Assembly: GCA_002483265.1 (NCBI GenBank) | Contig: DLHO01000025.1 | Coordinates: 348,634-412,633 of the forward strand | Direction of reading: 5' to 3' | Origin: Flavobacteriales bacterium UBA7666 | Lineage (GTDB): Bacteria > Bacteroidota > Bacteroidia > Flavobacteriales_D > Crocinitomicaceae | DNA: 64,000 nucleotides | In this document: positions 45,048 through 53,523 of the stretch, piece after piece | Numbering within the stretch: position 1 is the first letter of the stretch | Layout: each line of letters begins with the position of its first letter | The notes under the pieces: generated by a model | Told to the model about the DNA's origin: nothing | Seen by the model: the letters and a program-made list of their open reading frames with translations, nothing else | The model's database searches: none | Translations under genes and position numbers: made by a program

Positions 45048-45162
45048 TTACGAATTACGTCCAGATGGCTATCGGGATACGAATTAATTTTCGCTTCCCC
45101 CTAATTGTTTATTGATAATCAATTTGTTACAGTGTTTTTTGTGTAGCCAAACTTGAAGTCGG

Positions 45163-45187
45163 TTCGCTATTTAGCGAATTAGCGAAT
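45163..45187. repeat. Short palindrome and tandem TTAGCGAA
   Basis: TTCGCTA-TT-TAGCGAA forms a 7-bp stem, and TTAGCGAA is repeated in tandem right after it. It lies within the 245-bp gap (45048-45292) between aroB and the MerR gene. The gap also holds a short TACGAATTA direct repeat near 45050-45090, but no gene that I can support. Confidence 0.4.
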
Positions 45188-45292
45188 TTACGTTTTGACT
45201 TGGAGGCATTGAGAAGTTTCTGTAATGATTGATTATATTTCGATCTGCTGTTGAGGTTCGGAATGAAAAGATTTTATGTAACGAATTCGCAA

Positions 45293-45640
45293 TTATTTTT
45301 TAAGTTCCAATAACTTCGACTTGATTTTTTCCAGTTTATCAATCAAAACTTCGTTCTGATTTCCATCAGCAATACTCTTTTCCCCTGATTTCAAAGCTTT
45401 TTTGGCTCCGTCTAGTGTGTATCCCTGTTCTTTTACCAGTTGGTAAATCTTGTTAAAATACTCGATATCTTTTACAGTGAATAAACGATTCCCTTTTTTA
45501 TTTTTCTTGGGCTGAATCATGGTGAATTCTTTTTCCCAAAACCTTATTAGTGAAGTGTTTACATCAAATATAGCAGCAACCTCTCCAATGGAGTAATATA
45601 ACTTGGTTAATACGATATTTTCTAATTTACTCAAGACCAA
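45293..45640 (-). CDS. MerR family transcriptional regulator
   Basis: 115 residues if the TTG at 45640 is used (a second in-frame TTG at 45634 is also possible; no ATG fits). The winged HTH is YYSIGEVAAIFDVNTSLIRFWEKEF, then KKNKKGNRLFTVKDIEYFNKIYQLVKEQGYTLDGAKKAL and a C-terminal helix for dimerisation. This is the short Bacteroidota MerR type without a metal-binding loop. It is divergent from the NlpC/P60 gene, which it might regulate; the ligand is unknown. Confidence 0.88.
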   Translation of the reverse strand: MVLSKLENIVLTKLYYSIGEVAAIFDVNTSLIRFWEKEFTMIQPKKNKKGNRLFTVKDIEYFNKIYQLVKEQGYTLDGAKKALKSGEKSIADGNQNEVLIDKLEKIKSKLLELKK

Positions 45641-45666
45641 TCATTTTGATTCTGTGAAAATAATGA

Positions 45667-45674
45667 TAATTTTG
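45667..45674 (+). promoter_or_regulatory. -7 element (TAATTTTG) for the NlpC/P60 gene
   Basis: TAATTTTG matches TAnnTTTG; a start near 45678 would leave a 13-base leader before the ATG at 45691. Confidence 0.55.
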
Positions 45675-45690
45675 CACCGTCAGAAATATT

Positions 45691-46287
45691 ATGTCTTTAA
45701 AAACTTACATATTTTCGATAGCTGTAATTCTAACGAGTAACGCGCTTCAGGCGCAAACAGCTATAGGTTCTTTACCTCAAAAGAGTCAGGTGTCACCTGA
45801 CACCCTGTCGAAGCAGGCTGCAACATCCGCTTCACAAGCAATTACTTCCAATGATTCGGCTCCAAAGATCAATAAACAGGTAGAAGAAATTATCCAATTC
45901 GCCAAGCGTTTTTTAGGAACTCCATACCATTATGCGGGTTCTACGCCATCAGGTTTTGATTGTAGTGGTTTTATTTACTACGTAATGGGCAACTTCGGAA
46001 TGCGTTTATCTCGCTCCAGCCCCGGAATTGCTGAATTTGGAAAAACCGTGAAATTATCTGAACTACAGCCCGGTGATTTAATGTTCTTTAAAGGACGAAA
46101 CACACGTGCTGCCGGTGTTGGACACGTTGCAATGGTGGTAGAAGTGAAAGCGGGTGTGATCAAGTTTATTCACAGTTCGACTTCAAGAGGAGTAATTATT
46201 GACACGTTTAACAATAGTGGATATTACGTTCCGCGTTATCTAAAAGCAAAACGGTTGGATTACGGAGGAATTGCTCCTAAGAACTAG
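45691..46287 (+). CDS. C40 (NlpC/P60) peptidoglycan peptidase
   Basis: 198 residues with a signal peptide (ends near QAQ, residue 22) and a disordered Ser/Thr/Gln linker (23-62). The NlpC/P60 domain has the nucleophile Cys91 in FDCSGF, His145 in VGHVAMV and His161 in FIHSS. Such enzymes cut the gamma-D-Glu-diaminopimelate bond in cell-wall peptides. The linker contains a perfect 16-bp DNA palindrome (45789-45804). The last 4 bases overlap the stop of the convergent MFS gene. Confidence 0.92.
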   Translation: MSLKTYIFSIAVILTSNALQAQTAIGSLPQKSQVSPDTLSKQAATSASQAITSNDSAPKINKQVEEIIQFAKRFLGTPYHYAGSTPSGFDCSGFIYYVMGNFGMRLSRSSPGIAEFGKTVKLSELQPGDLMFFKGRNTRAAGVGHVAMVVEVKAGVIKFIHSSTSRGVIIDTFNNSGYYVPRYLKAKRLDYGGIAPKN

Positions 46288-47444
46288 TGTTTGGATTTCA
46301 CCGTCTTTAGGTGCCAAAGCAGGTAAACAATGCAAAGAAACGCCATTGCTGCACCAAACAAAAACACATTCCAAATTGATTTTAAGTTGTTTTGATACCA
46401 CAAGTTGGTGACCAAAGCTCCACTAAGAATCCCGAATTCAAGGGCAATGAACATTGTTCCGGTTCCACGGCCTCGTCTGTTTTTAGGAGATAAATCTGCT
46501 GTCCATGCAAAAATGGTGGGTGAAATAATTCCTGTGGCAATCCCGAAAATAATGGAAGCAATGTAATACCAGGTTTCTGTTTTTGACATTCCTATCAGGA
46601 TCATGGAAATACATAGGATTACCATTCCGACAGCCAACGTTTCTCTTCGACCATAGGTATCGGATACTTTTCCTGTTACCAATCGAATTAAAATTGTTGC
46701 CATGACGTAAAAAATGAAGAATGCGCCCTTGTTCTCAATGTGCAAATGATCCGAGATATCAGGAGATAAAACCAGGATGATTCCGGAACACATTGCAGAA
46801 AGGAACATAACAATTGCAACCGGAATGACGCTTGGTTCAATAATTTCATCCGAATTGATCTTCAGGTTATCCCACTGAAATTTTGAAGTTTTGGCCAGGG
46901 TTTCTTTTACATTGAAAAACAAAATATAAGATAGAGCCGTGAACAAAGCTGCGGTGAAAAAGAGTGCATCGCGATTTCCTATCTCCACAATGAAACTGGA
47001 AAGCCCTTGTCCGATTCCCATTCCGATTGAAATAAATGTTCCCCAAAGTCCCATTCCAAAACCGCGTTTGTCTTCTGGCAGAATATCGGTAATCAATGCA
47101 GTTGCACCGGTTGGAAAGAATCCAACACTGAATCCATGCAGAAAGCGGAGCAGTAATAAAAACCAGGCTGCAAATGCAAAGGTGTAAAGGGAGCAAACGA
47201 TTACAGAGATCAGCAATCCAATCAACATCACTTTTTTACGCCCGATAATGTCTGATAGTTTACCTGAGAAAGGTCTTGTAAAACCTGCCGAGATGGTAAA
47301 CAATCCAATGATTAATCCTTTTAAACCGGGAGAACCAAGATCGGTTAAAAATGCGTTCATTTCCGGAATTACGATGTTGTAACTCGTTGTAAAAAGAAGC
47401 ATGGAGAAGCTTAACTTCCAAAAGTTGGAGCTGTATGTTTTCAA
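46284..47444 (-). CDS. Major facilitator superfamily transporter
   Basis: 386 residues with about twelve hydrophobic helices and MFS motif A between the second and third (RPFSGKLSDIIGRKKVM); the second-half equivalent is RLVTGKVSDTYGRRETLAVG. The FPTGATALITDILPEDKRGFGMGLWGTF segment is typical of drug-efflux-like H+ antiporters (DHA families), but the substrate cannot be inferred. It lies on the minus strand, tail to tail with the C40 peptidase, and divergent from msrA. Confidence 0.92.
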   Translation of the reverse strand: MKTYSSNFWKLSFSMLLFTTSYNIVIPEMNAFLTDLGSPGLKGLIIGLFTISAGFTRPFSGKLSDIIGRKKVMLIGLLISVIVCSLYTFAFAAWFLLLLRFLHGFSVGFFPTGATALITDILPEDKRGFGMGLWGTFISIGMGIGQGLSSFIVEIGNRDALFFTAALFTALSYILFFNVKETLAKTSKFQWDNLKINSDEIIEPSVIPVAIVMFLSAMCSGIILVLSPDISDHLHIENKGAFFIFYVMATILIRLVTGKVSDTYGRRETLAVGMVILCISMILIGMSKTETWYYIASIIFGIATGIISPTIFAWTADLSPKNRRGRGTGTMFIALEFGILSGALVTNLWYQNNLKSIWNVFLFGAAMAFLCIVYLLWHLKTVKSKH

Positions 47445-47505
47445 GATAAGGTAAAATTAACAAACTCTTTTGTTGAACAGGCAATCCGGATTTTAAAACT
47501 TCACG

Positions 47506-47513
47506 TATTTTTG
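47506..47513 (+). promoter_or_regulatory. -7 element (TATTTTTG) for msrA
   Basis: TATTTTTG matches TAnnTTTG; transcription would begin near 47517, 10 bp before the msrA ATG. Confidence 0.55.
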
Positions 47514-47526
47514 ATAAAAAGAATCG

Positions 47527-48057
47527 ATGATAAAAGAAGCCACATTGGGTGCTGGATGTTTTTGGTGCATTGAGGCATGTTATAAAGATCTAAAAGGAAT
47601 TGTTTCCGTTACTTCCGGCTATGCGGGCGGGCATGTAGACAATCCGACGTACAAACAAATTTGTGACGGGAATACAGGACATGCAGAAGTAGCGCGTGTG
47701 GTGTACGATGAATCCACTATTTCATTTGATGAATTGCTGGAAGTATTTTGGTTTGTTCATGATCCGACACAGCTAAATCGCCAGGGAAATGATATCGGAA
47801 CGCAGTATCGATCCGCAGTTTTTTACCATGATGCAGAACAAAAGGAGAAAGCATTGGCTTACAAAGCAAAATTAACGGAAGAACACGTTTGGGAAAACCC
47901 GATTGTGACTGAAATTTCTCCAATCTCTAATTACTTTCCTGCAGAAGATTACCATCAGAATTATTTGGAATTGAATCCGGGGAATGCGTATTGTCAAGCT
48001 GTGGTGAGGCCGAAATACGAGAAGTTTAAAAAGGTGTTTGCAGACAGATTGAAATAA
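47527..48057 (+). CDS. msrA: Peptide-methionine (S)-S-oxide reductase MsrA
   Basis: 176 residues, the usual MsrA domain length. The catalytic motif GAGCFWC (Cys11 attacks the sulfoxide) is at the start, followed by SVTSGYAGG, GNTGHAEVARVVYD, FWFVHDPTQLNRQGNDIGTQYRSAVFYH and FPAEDYHQNYLE. The resolving Cys is probably Cys in NAYCQAVV. No signal peptide, so it repairs cytoplasmic proteins after oxidative damage. A hairpin repeat begins at its stop codon. Confidence 0.96.
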   Translation: MIKEATLGAGCFWCIEACYKDLKGIVSVTSGYAGGHVDNPTYKQICDGNTGHAEVARVVYDESTISFDELLEVFWFVHDPTQLNRQGNDIGTQYRSAVFYHDAEQKEKALAYKAKLTEEHVWENPIVTEISPISNYFPAEDYHQNYLELNPGNAYCQAVVRPKYEKFKKVFADRLK

Positions 48058-48130
48058 GACTTAAGATAAAAGACTATAGACTTAAGACTCAGATTTGTCT
48101 CTGGTCTTTTGTCTATAGTCTCAAGTCTTT
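48056..48130. repeat. AAGACT-family intergenic hairpin after msrA
   Basis: Left arm 48056-48088 (AAGACTTAAGATAAAAGAC...AGACTTAAGAC) pairs with right arm 48097-48130 (GTCTCTGGTCTTTTGTC...AGTCTTT). It fills the gap between two convergent genes, and its arms resemble those at 39566-39643. A transcription terminator is its likely effect. Confidence 0.65.
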
Positions 48131-48135
48131 AATTT

Positions 48136-48573
48136 CTACAATTCCTCTTCATCTCCCGGAGGCGGGCTGGTTGGTTTCCCTTTTCCACCTTTGGCATCTT
48201 GTTTTTCAGCACGTTTTGCCTGCATTTTTTCACGCTTTTCTTTTTCCCAAGCTTCATATTTTACATATTGATCGCTGGTCAAAACTTCTTTGTACTGAGC
48301 ATTACGTGAATTTTGAGTTTCTTTTAACTGAGCCATTTTCTGCTCTCTTGTTAAAGATGTATTGTCTCGGATTGCATCGTTTTTCTGAGCAATTCCCAGG
48401 TTGATGTCGTGAATTTTAGTTGTTTGAGCATCATCTAAACTCAATTTTGTCTTCATTCTTTGAGCAGAGCTAGTTGCTCTTTCTTCTGCCGGTTTGCGCT
48501 CTTTTTTTTCGTGTTGCTGCGCCATTGCTGTTCCACCAACTACGAGTGCTAATGCTAAAATAAGTGTCTTCAT
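48136..48573 (-). CDS. Periplasmic Spy/CpxP-like helical protein
   Basis: 145 residues: signal peptide (MKTLILALALVVGGTAMAQQ), then a charged helical body with KTKLSLDDAQTTKIHDINLG and LTSDQYVKYEAWEKEKREK, which resembles the LTxxQ motif of Spy/CpxP periplasmic chaperones and the related Bacteroidota DUF4890-type proteins. The tail is low-complexity (GGKGKPTSPPPGDEEEL). It is probably a periplasmic stress protein; the assignment rests on pattern and composition only. Confidence 0.65.
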   Translation of the reverse strand: MKTLILALALVVGGTAMAQQHEKKERKPAEERATSSAQRMKTKLSLDDAQTTKIHDINLGIAQKNDAIRDNTSLTREQKMAQLKETQNSRNAQYKEVLTSDQYVKYEAWEKEKREKMQAKRAEKQDAKGGKGKPTSPPPGDEEEL

Positions 48574-48745
48574 ACTAAACTATTTTATGATTATTGCTCT
48601 TAAGACACAAATTATGCCAATTGGTTTAAGAGGGGAGAAAAATTTCCATATTTTGCAATTATCATCCCCAAAAAAATGTAGACTAGCGATTAATCGCGAG
48701 CCTACATTTTAATCCGACGGTTTATTATTGTATTTTCGGTTTACC

Positions 48746-49471
48746 ATGCAGAAAGTCTTTTTCATCCTATTTGTTGCGTTTACGGGAACAGCTTGTTCTA
48801 TCGTAACTGCATCCAGAACCAAGGGAAGAGAAGTATTTATGGATCACAAACACCTGACGGAAGTTCCGTTTGAGTTGTATTACGATTCCACGATCACCAA
48901 GATTTCGCTTTTCGGAAATCAAATTACGGACATTGATAGTGAAATTGTGAACCTTGCAAATTTAGAGGTGCTTTATTTGGGTCGTAATCACATGAAAACG
49001 TTTCCGAGGTCAATTTGTGAGTTGAAGAACCTAAAGGTGCTTAGCCTGGCTTATAATGACATTGATTCGATTCCGGATTGTATTTGCAGCCTTCAGAATC
49101 TGGAACGGTTGTTTCTTTCGAATAATAAGCTGGTGTATGTTTCTGATTCTTTGGGGAGTTTGAAAAAATTGGAACAATTGGATTTGAACCGGAATTCAAT
49201 CAAAAGGCTTCCGGAAGATCTGAGTTATTTATCGTCGATGCAATTCCTGGATCTGAGCTTCAATAATTTGAGCAAGCTCCCTGATTCCTTGCAATACATG
49301 GTTGGACTGCGGGAGTTGAATCTGCAATACGCAGGGGCGATGTTAAATATCCCCGAATCGGCTTGTAGTTTGCGAATGCTGGAGAAAATCAAAGCAGATC
49401 CTTCGATTGCATTTCCCATGTGTTTTCTGTCTCAGCAAACGAACAGATTGGTTATTTACGTGGAGCCCTAA
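48746..49471 (+). CDS. Leucine-rich repeat lipoprotein
   Basis: 241 residues from the ATG at 48746; MQKVFFILFVAFTGTAC gives a lipobox (GTAC). A TTG six codons upstream is less likely as the start. From about 40 to 220 there are seven or so LRRs of about 23 residues (LEVLYLGRNHMKTFPRSICELKN, LKVLSLAYNDIDSIPDCICSLQN, LEQLDLNRNSIKRLPEDLSYLSS). LRR proteins form curved binding surfaces, here probably exposed in the envelope. The last bases overlap the stop of the convergent CPBP gene by 4 bp. Confidence 0.87.
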   Translation: MQKVFFILFVAFTGTACSIVTASRTKGREVFMDHKHLTEVPFELYYDSTITKISLFGNQITDIDSEIVNLANLEVLYLGRNHMKTFPRSICELKNLKVLSLAYNDIDSIPDCICSLQNLERLFLSNNKLVYVSDSLGSLKKLEQLDLNRNSIKRLPEDLSYLSSMQFLDLSFNNLSKLPDSLQYMVGLRELNLQYAGAMLNIPESACSLRMLEKIKADPSIAFPMCFLSQQTNRLVIYVEP

Positions 49472-50004
49472 TTTCGTCCCCAGAAATAGAATAACACAAA
49501 ATCATAACTTGCATGGGCAGCTATGCAGAACCACAAACCTTGTTCGCCTGAAATAGCATAACTCAGAACCAAAATGAATAAGCAGACAAGCAGTCCGTAT
49601 TTGGTGGTATCCAAGTCCCGTGGATTGATGTATCCATGTATGGCAACAAAAGCAATGGAAGCTAAAATGGGATGCAGCCACTGCTGAACAGCAACACGAA
49701 ACAGAATTTCCTCTCCAAATCCGGCGCAAAGTGAGAGAAAAAGAATATCCACGATGTTTAAGCGCATGGATCTGATCAATTGGTGCTGCATGGAAAAACT
49801 CTTTCGGGCGGTTTCCGTGTTGGTCAATATGAGCATAAAAATTCCAAATGTAACTCCATATTCGATCCCGATTCCTGTCCAAACGGTTGGAATACTATCC
49901 AGCTGTAAGAATTTACTTATTTCCGGCATTCCGCACAGAAGCCAGCCAAGAGGAGCCATTAATAAGGTGGCAAATCCCAATAAGTAAATTTTCCATTTTG
50001 ACAT
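49468..50004 (-). CDS. CPBP family intramembrane glutamic endopeptidase
   Basis: 178 residues with about five membrane segments. The protease motifs of the CPBP/Abi family are visible: GEEILFR (the paired glutamates), FVAIHGY and AAHASYDF. These intramembrane proteases resemble the CAAX-processing enzymes and are often of unknown substrate in bacteria. It starts 1 bp after the cupin gene stop and is the last gene of a four-gene minus-strand unit. Confidence 0.88.
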   Translation of the reverse strand: MSKWKIYLLGFATLLMAPLGWLLCGMPEISKFLQLDSIPTVWTGIGIEYGVTFGIFMLILTNTETARKSFSMQHQLIRSMRLNIVDILFLSLCAGFGEEILFRVAVQQWLHPILASIAFVAIHGYINPRDLDTTKYGLLVCLFILVLSYAISGEQGLWFCIAAHASYDFVLFYFWGRN

Positions 50005-50005
50005 G

Positions 50006-50488
50006 TTATGTCAATTTAGTAATGATGGATTGATGTTTGGGGTAAAGAGGCATTAATTTCTCTGAAGAAAACAATTCGAAATCCTTGAAATCAAAACCGG
50101 GAGCTACAGCACAGGAAACAAATGCGTAACCTGTATCATTCTTTAAATGGGAACCGAAAATAGTAAGAGCCGGAACAACATGAAAAGGAACTTCGTTTTG
50201 AGAGATGTCCAATCCCAGTTCTGTAATCTGATGTTCACCATTGGGTAAAATACTATGAACCAGTAGGGGAGAACCTTCATGGAAATACCAGCATTCATCT
50301 GATTGAATACGGTGAAACCTTGAAATACTGTTGCCGGTAATTAAGAAATAGATACTAGTCAATAAGTTTCGGTCTTTTCCCTGAATGGTTTCTGAAGAAC
50401 GATATGTTTCAGCATAAAAGCCACCCTCGGGATGACTTTTTAAATTGAATTTTTCAATCAATTCTTTTGCTCTTTGCGGAATTTCCAT
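50006..50488 (-). CDS. Cupin domain protein (DUF985)
   Basis: 160 residues, a full DUF985/Cupin_5 domain: NLKSHPEGGFYAETYRS, SIYFLITGNSISRFHRIQSDECWYFHEGSPLLVH, VVPALTIFGSHLK and a C-terminal GYAFVSCAVAPGFDFKDFEL. Cupins are small beta-barrels that often bind metal; the role of DUF985 is not established. It directly abuts the beta-barrel gene upstream and sits 1 bp from the CPBP gene downstream, so all three are one transcript. Confidence 0.9.
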   Translation of the reverse strand: MEIPQRAKELIEKFNLKSHPEGGFYAETYRSSETIQGKDRNLLTSIYFLITGNSISRFHRIQSDECWYFHEGSPLLVHSILPNGEHQITELGLDISQNEVPFHVVPALTIFGSHLKNDTGYAFVSCAVAPGFDFKDFELFSSEKLMPLYPKHQSIITKLT

Positions 50489-51259
50489 CTATTCGATAAT
50501 GGGTTTATTGACGGGATCTTTCTTCTTTTTTGGAGTAGGAATGAAGTACCTGAAATCGATTGTGAAATAACCTGCTGTTATTGGTTTGTAAGCAGTAAGC
50601 TGTTTGGATGTTCCGCTTTGTCTCAAAATAGAAACTCCAAAAAATGGTTGTTTGGCCGGAACCTTAGCTCCAAAACCTAAGAAGAAGGTTCCTGCTTTTT
50701 CTGTACGGTATTCAAATCCAATTCCGGCATTAAATGCAAAATAGGTACTTGCGGTTCTTCTTCCCTGAATAAAAATGGCCTTTTTGGGTTCAGGAAGCAT
50801 GGAATCCTGAACATCCGAAGGATAATGTGTGATGGACACTCCGAGCGAAGCATCAGCATACCATTTTTCAGTCATTTTAACGTAAAAAAGGGCGTTTAAG
50901 GGAATGTCGTAATTAATAAATGACAATTTCTGACTGTCATAAATATTTGAATCGGGAAGTGAAATCCCTACATTATAGATTCTTCTTACCTGCGAAATTC
51001 CTGTTTCCAGACTGATGTTTTTAGATAGCCCGATCCGAATAGTAGCTCCGAATGTAAATCCCCATTTGTTATGGAAATCAGTTGTCATTGATCCGGTACT
51101 GTCTATTAGTTCCGTATGAACTGCCCCGATGAAATTATTTGGAATAACGGGAGCTGCAACAATTCCGAAATAAGAAGGGAAGCGCTCTTTTTTTCGTTTT
51201 TGTCCAAAGGAAAGAAAGGAAACAGCGCAAAAAAATAAAATAAAAATTGATTTTGGCAT
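50489..51259 (-). CDS. Outer-membrane beta-barrel protein (PorT-like)
   Basis: 256 residues with a signal peptide (ends near SFGQ, residue 19). The mature chain reads as 8-10 amphipathic strands (WGFTFGATIRIGL, ISLETGISQVRRIYN, WYADASLGVSITHY, ASTYFAFNAGIGFEYR, GYFTIDFRYFIP), like PorT/OmpX-type porin-family barrels. The C-terminal tail is short and basic (TPKKKKDPVNK). Transported or bound partner unknown; its stop lies right at the start of the cupin gene. Confidence 0.75.
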   Translation of the reverse strand: MPKSIFILFFCAVSFLSFGQKRKKERFPSYFGIVAAPVIPNNFIGAVHTELIDSTGSMTTDFHNKWGFTFGATIRIGLSKNISLETGISQVRRIYNVGISLPDSNIYDSQKLSFINYDIPLNALFYVKMTEKWYADASLGVSITHYPSDVQDSMLPEPKKAIFIQGRRTASTYFAFNAGIGFEYRTEKAGTFFLGFGAKVPAKQPFFGVSILRQSGTSKQLTAYKPITAGYFTIDFRYFIPTPKKKKDPVNKPIIE

Positions 51260-51330
51260 TTTAATTGGTTTCTTTCTTTAAACGGGTTTATTTCTTGTAT
51301 GGTTGGTGAATTAACGATTAATCGATCTGA

Positions 51331-51915
51331 TTATTGTTTCCACTCTGTAAGGTATTCAATAGGTTTTCGCTGACCTTTTGGCCATTCAATGGAAGGATAT
51401 CCCAAGTAAAACAATCCAACGCAGCGTTGTCCTTTTTGCAATCCAAGAAATTCATTGAAACGGTCAAATTTCATGATTCCGGGTGTGGACCAAAAAGCTC
51501 CAATTCCTTGGGCTGTTGCCGTGAGGTGCATATTTTGAACGGCACAGGAAATGGCTGCAAAATCGTCTTCTTCTGAAATACGGGTATCTTCTTCTCTATG
51601 TAATATGATTGCGATCACTGCGCTTGCCATTTTTGGACGGCTCATCAGTTTTCCCAATTTACTATCTACTTGTTTTTCTTTTGGAATTTCTGAAAGGTAA
51701 ATGCTTCCCAATGCTTCGGAAAGATCATTCAATGCGTTATTTTGAAAAACAATAAATCTCCACGGCTGGGTCATTCCATGAGTAGGAGCCCAAACTGCAT
51801 TGTTCAGCAAAAGTTCTATTTGCTCTTTGTGAATTTTTCGAGTACTGTATTGTTCCGGGTAAATGGTTCTTCGATCGCGAATAATCGCTGTTACTTCACT
51901 TAGATTGTAACGCAT
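51331..51915 (-). CDS. Nitroreductase family protein
   Basis: 194 residues, the classic single-domain FMN nitroreductase. Motifs: IIRDRRTIYPEQYSTRK (FMN phosphate site), NNAVWAPTHGMTQPWRFIVFQ, AISCAVQNMHLTATAQGIGAFWSTP and a final VGLFYLGYPSIEWPKGQRKPI. It probably reduces nitro compounds or quinones with NAD(P)H; substrate unknown. It is 71 bp upstream of the barrel gene, probably the first gene of the unit. Confidence 0.9.
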   Translation of the reverse strand: MRYNLSEVTAIIRDRRTIYPEQYSTRKIHKEQIELLLNNAVWAPTHGMTQPWRFIVFQNNALNDLSEALGSIYLSEIPKEKQVDSKLGKLMSRPKMASAVIAIILHREEDTRISEEDDFAAISCAVQNMHLTATAQGIGAFWSTPGIMKFDRFNEFLGLQKGQRCVGLFYLGYPSIEWPKGQRKPIEYLTEWKQ

Positions 51916-52072
51916 TCTTTCATTTTTTTTGTAAAAATAAGAAAAAGTGCAGCTTTTGAAGACTAAATTATGACAAACGTTAGTGCGAAAATAATTTAGG
52001 AAAAGCGACAGTCCGCCGCGGCTGATTAGTGCGACAGTAACTAGGACAATTCGCGAATTACCGTCTTTCTAT

Positions 52073-53521
52073 TTAGCGATCTGATCCATTTCCTTCTTTC
52101 AATGCTTTTTGGATCATGAAGAAAGTTTTGTCAATGGTATCATACGAGCCATTTGGAATTGGCCCCAAAGCAGGAGCACCGATCACATAACCGAATGGAT
52201 CGATCAACACGTAATACGGATAATTCACCACATTGTAGTTCTTGAAAATAGAATTCGTTTCGTTACTTGAAATGACTTTCCAAGGCAGTTCATTCTTCAA
52301 TTTGGAAAAATCCACCTCCGTTTTGTCCTTGTAAACCATTACAAAGTTTACGTTGTCTTTGTAACGTTCATAGATCGGCTTCAACAAATTCATTTGTTTC
52401 ATGTTATCCAAACTGGTTGGATCTACGAAAAATAAATACAGGTATTTCTTTTGAAGGCTTTGAAGCGTGAGGTCTTTTCCTTCATCTTTCAATAGAAAAT
52501 CAGGGGCTCTGGATCCGGGACTTAATTCCGTGAGTCTAAACCGGATATTTTGAGCAACGAGTTTATTTTCAGGATACAAAGCAACTTTTGAAACGCTGTC
52601 CAGAATGGTTAAAATATTGGTTTGTGGATAATCTTTGTCGTAGAAACACTCTGAAAGTGTTTTAAGCATGATTAATTCCCGCAATTTATATTGTCCTGAT
52701 AAGGTATATTCTTTGGAAAGTGCTCTACTTATGGCTGTAGGGCTTGATTTCAAGATTCCAAGATAAATCTGATTGTTCAATTCCGCATTTACACGTGGAA
52801 GCAACTTTTCGTAGAAATGCAGAATATACTGCATGTATGCTTCATTTTGATAGTAAATTGGGGTTGACCGGATATAGAAATCATATTTTTCATACTGATT
52901 TCGGTTTCCTACAAAACGAAGGTCATCCAATTTTGCAATCGTGTATTTTACATGGTAGCCGAAATAACGATCATTCGTATCGGCTTTGTAGTATTTCTCT
53001 ACATCCAATTTAAAGGTATCTAAGCGGGCTACGAAATATTTCGAATCTGCATTGTTTTTGGTGTAATACCTTGCAATAAACTCGTCATTCCAGCGGTTAA
53101 ATTCCAATATTTTATAATTGATATCTTCTTTTCCCAGATTGAAGAAAACCAATTCTACAAAGTTTCCGGAAGGATTGTAAGGATCGTATTTACTTTTTTC
53201 AGGAAATAAGACTTCATATTTTCCATTCGGATTTGCAAACAAGTTTGCTTTGTTGTTTCCCGCTTTTAAAATCAACTTACGCGTTTCATCCAAATTAAAA
53301 ACCAAACTAAAAGTGCTATCTGCTTTAATGGTCGCAGAGGCGATCCGTTCTTCCCGCATGGTAATGAAATCGGAAATTTGATACACTTCAATTTCTTTTC
53401 CGACATAAGCCGGTGCGTAGCCGTTGATCTCAGTAAGGGATTGACCATGAATTTGAGAAAATACAATGGAGACGAAAAAAAGGAGGATCCACCGTGGCGG
53501 ACTTAAAGCATATTTGTTCAT
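52073..53521 (-). CDS. Thioredoxin-fold protein without a CxxC site
   Basis: 482 residues with a signal peptide (ends near QIHGQ, residue 27). The N-terminal half (about 30-330) is a large beta-sheet/helical region with DUF4369-like character; the C-terminal about 130 residues form a TlpA/thioredoxin-like domain (APDFLLKDEGKDLTLQSLQKKYLYLFFVDP, YPYYVLIDPFGYVIGAP). Where active members have WCxxC, this protein reads FVDPTSLDNM, so it cannot do dithiol chemistry and may be a binding or structural paralogue. It lies 2 bp from coaD, one transcript. Confidence 0.8.
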   Translation of the reverse strand: MNKYALSPPRWILLFFVSIVFSQIHGQSLTEINGYAPAYVGKEIEVYQISDFITMREERIASATIKADSTFSLVFNLDETRKLILKAGNNKANLFANPNGKYEVLFPEKSKYDPYNPSGNFVELVFFNLGKEDINYKILEFNRWNDEFIARYYTKNNADSKYFVARLDTFKLDVEKYYKADTNDRYFGYHVKYTIAKLDDLRFVGNRNQYEKYDFYIRSTPIYYQNEAYMQYILHFYEKLLPRVNAELNNQIYLGILKSSPTAISRALSKEYTLSGQYKLRELIMLKTLSECFYDKDYPQTNILTILDSVSKVALYPENKLVAQNIRFRLTELSPGSRAPDFLLKDEGKDLTLQSLQKKYLYLFFVDPTSLDNMKQMNLLKPIYERYKDNVNFVMVYKDKTEVDFSKLKNELPWKVISSNETNSIFKNYNVVNYPYYVLIDPFGYVIGAPALGPIPNGSYDTIDKTFFMIQKALKEGNGSDR

Positions 53522-53523
53522 GT

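Noticed and set aside
45048..45292. A small RNA or gene in the gap after aroB
   Set aside because: Palindromes are short, there is no good promoter with a terminator, and no coding frame has a convincing start.
48494..48712. Open frame on the plus strand overlapping the Spy-like gene
   Set aside because: Half lies antisense to a better-supported gene and the protein has no signal or family pattern.
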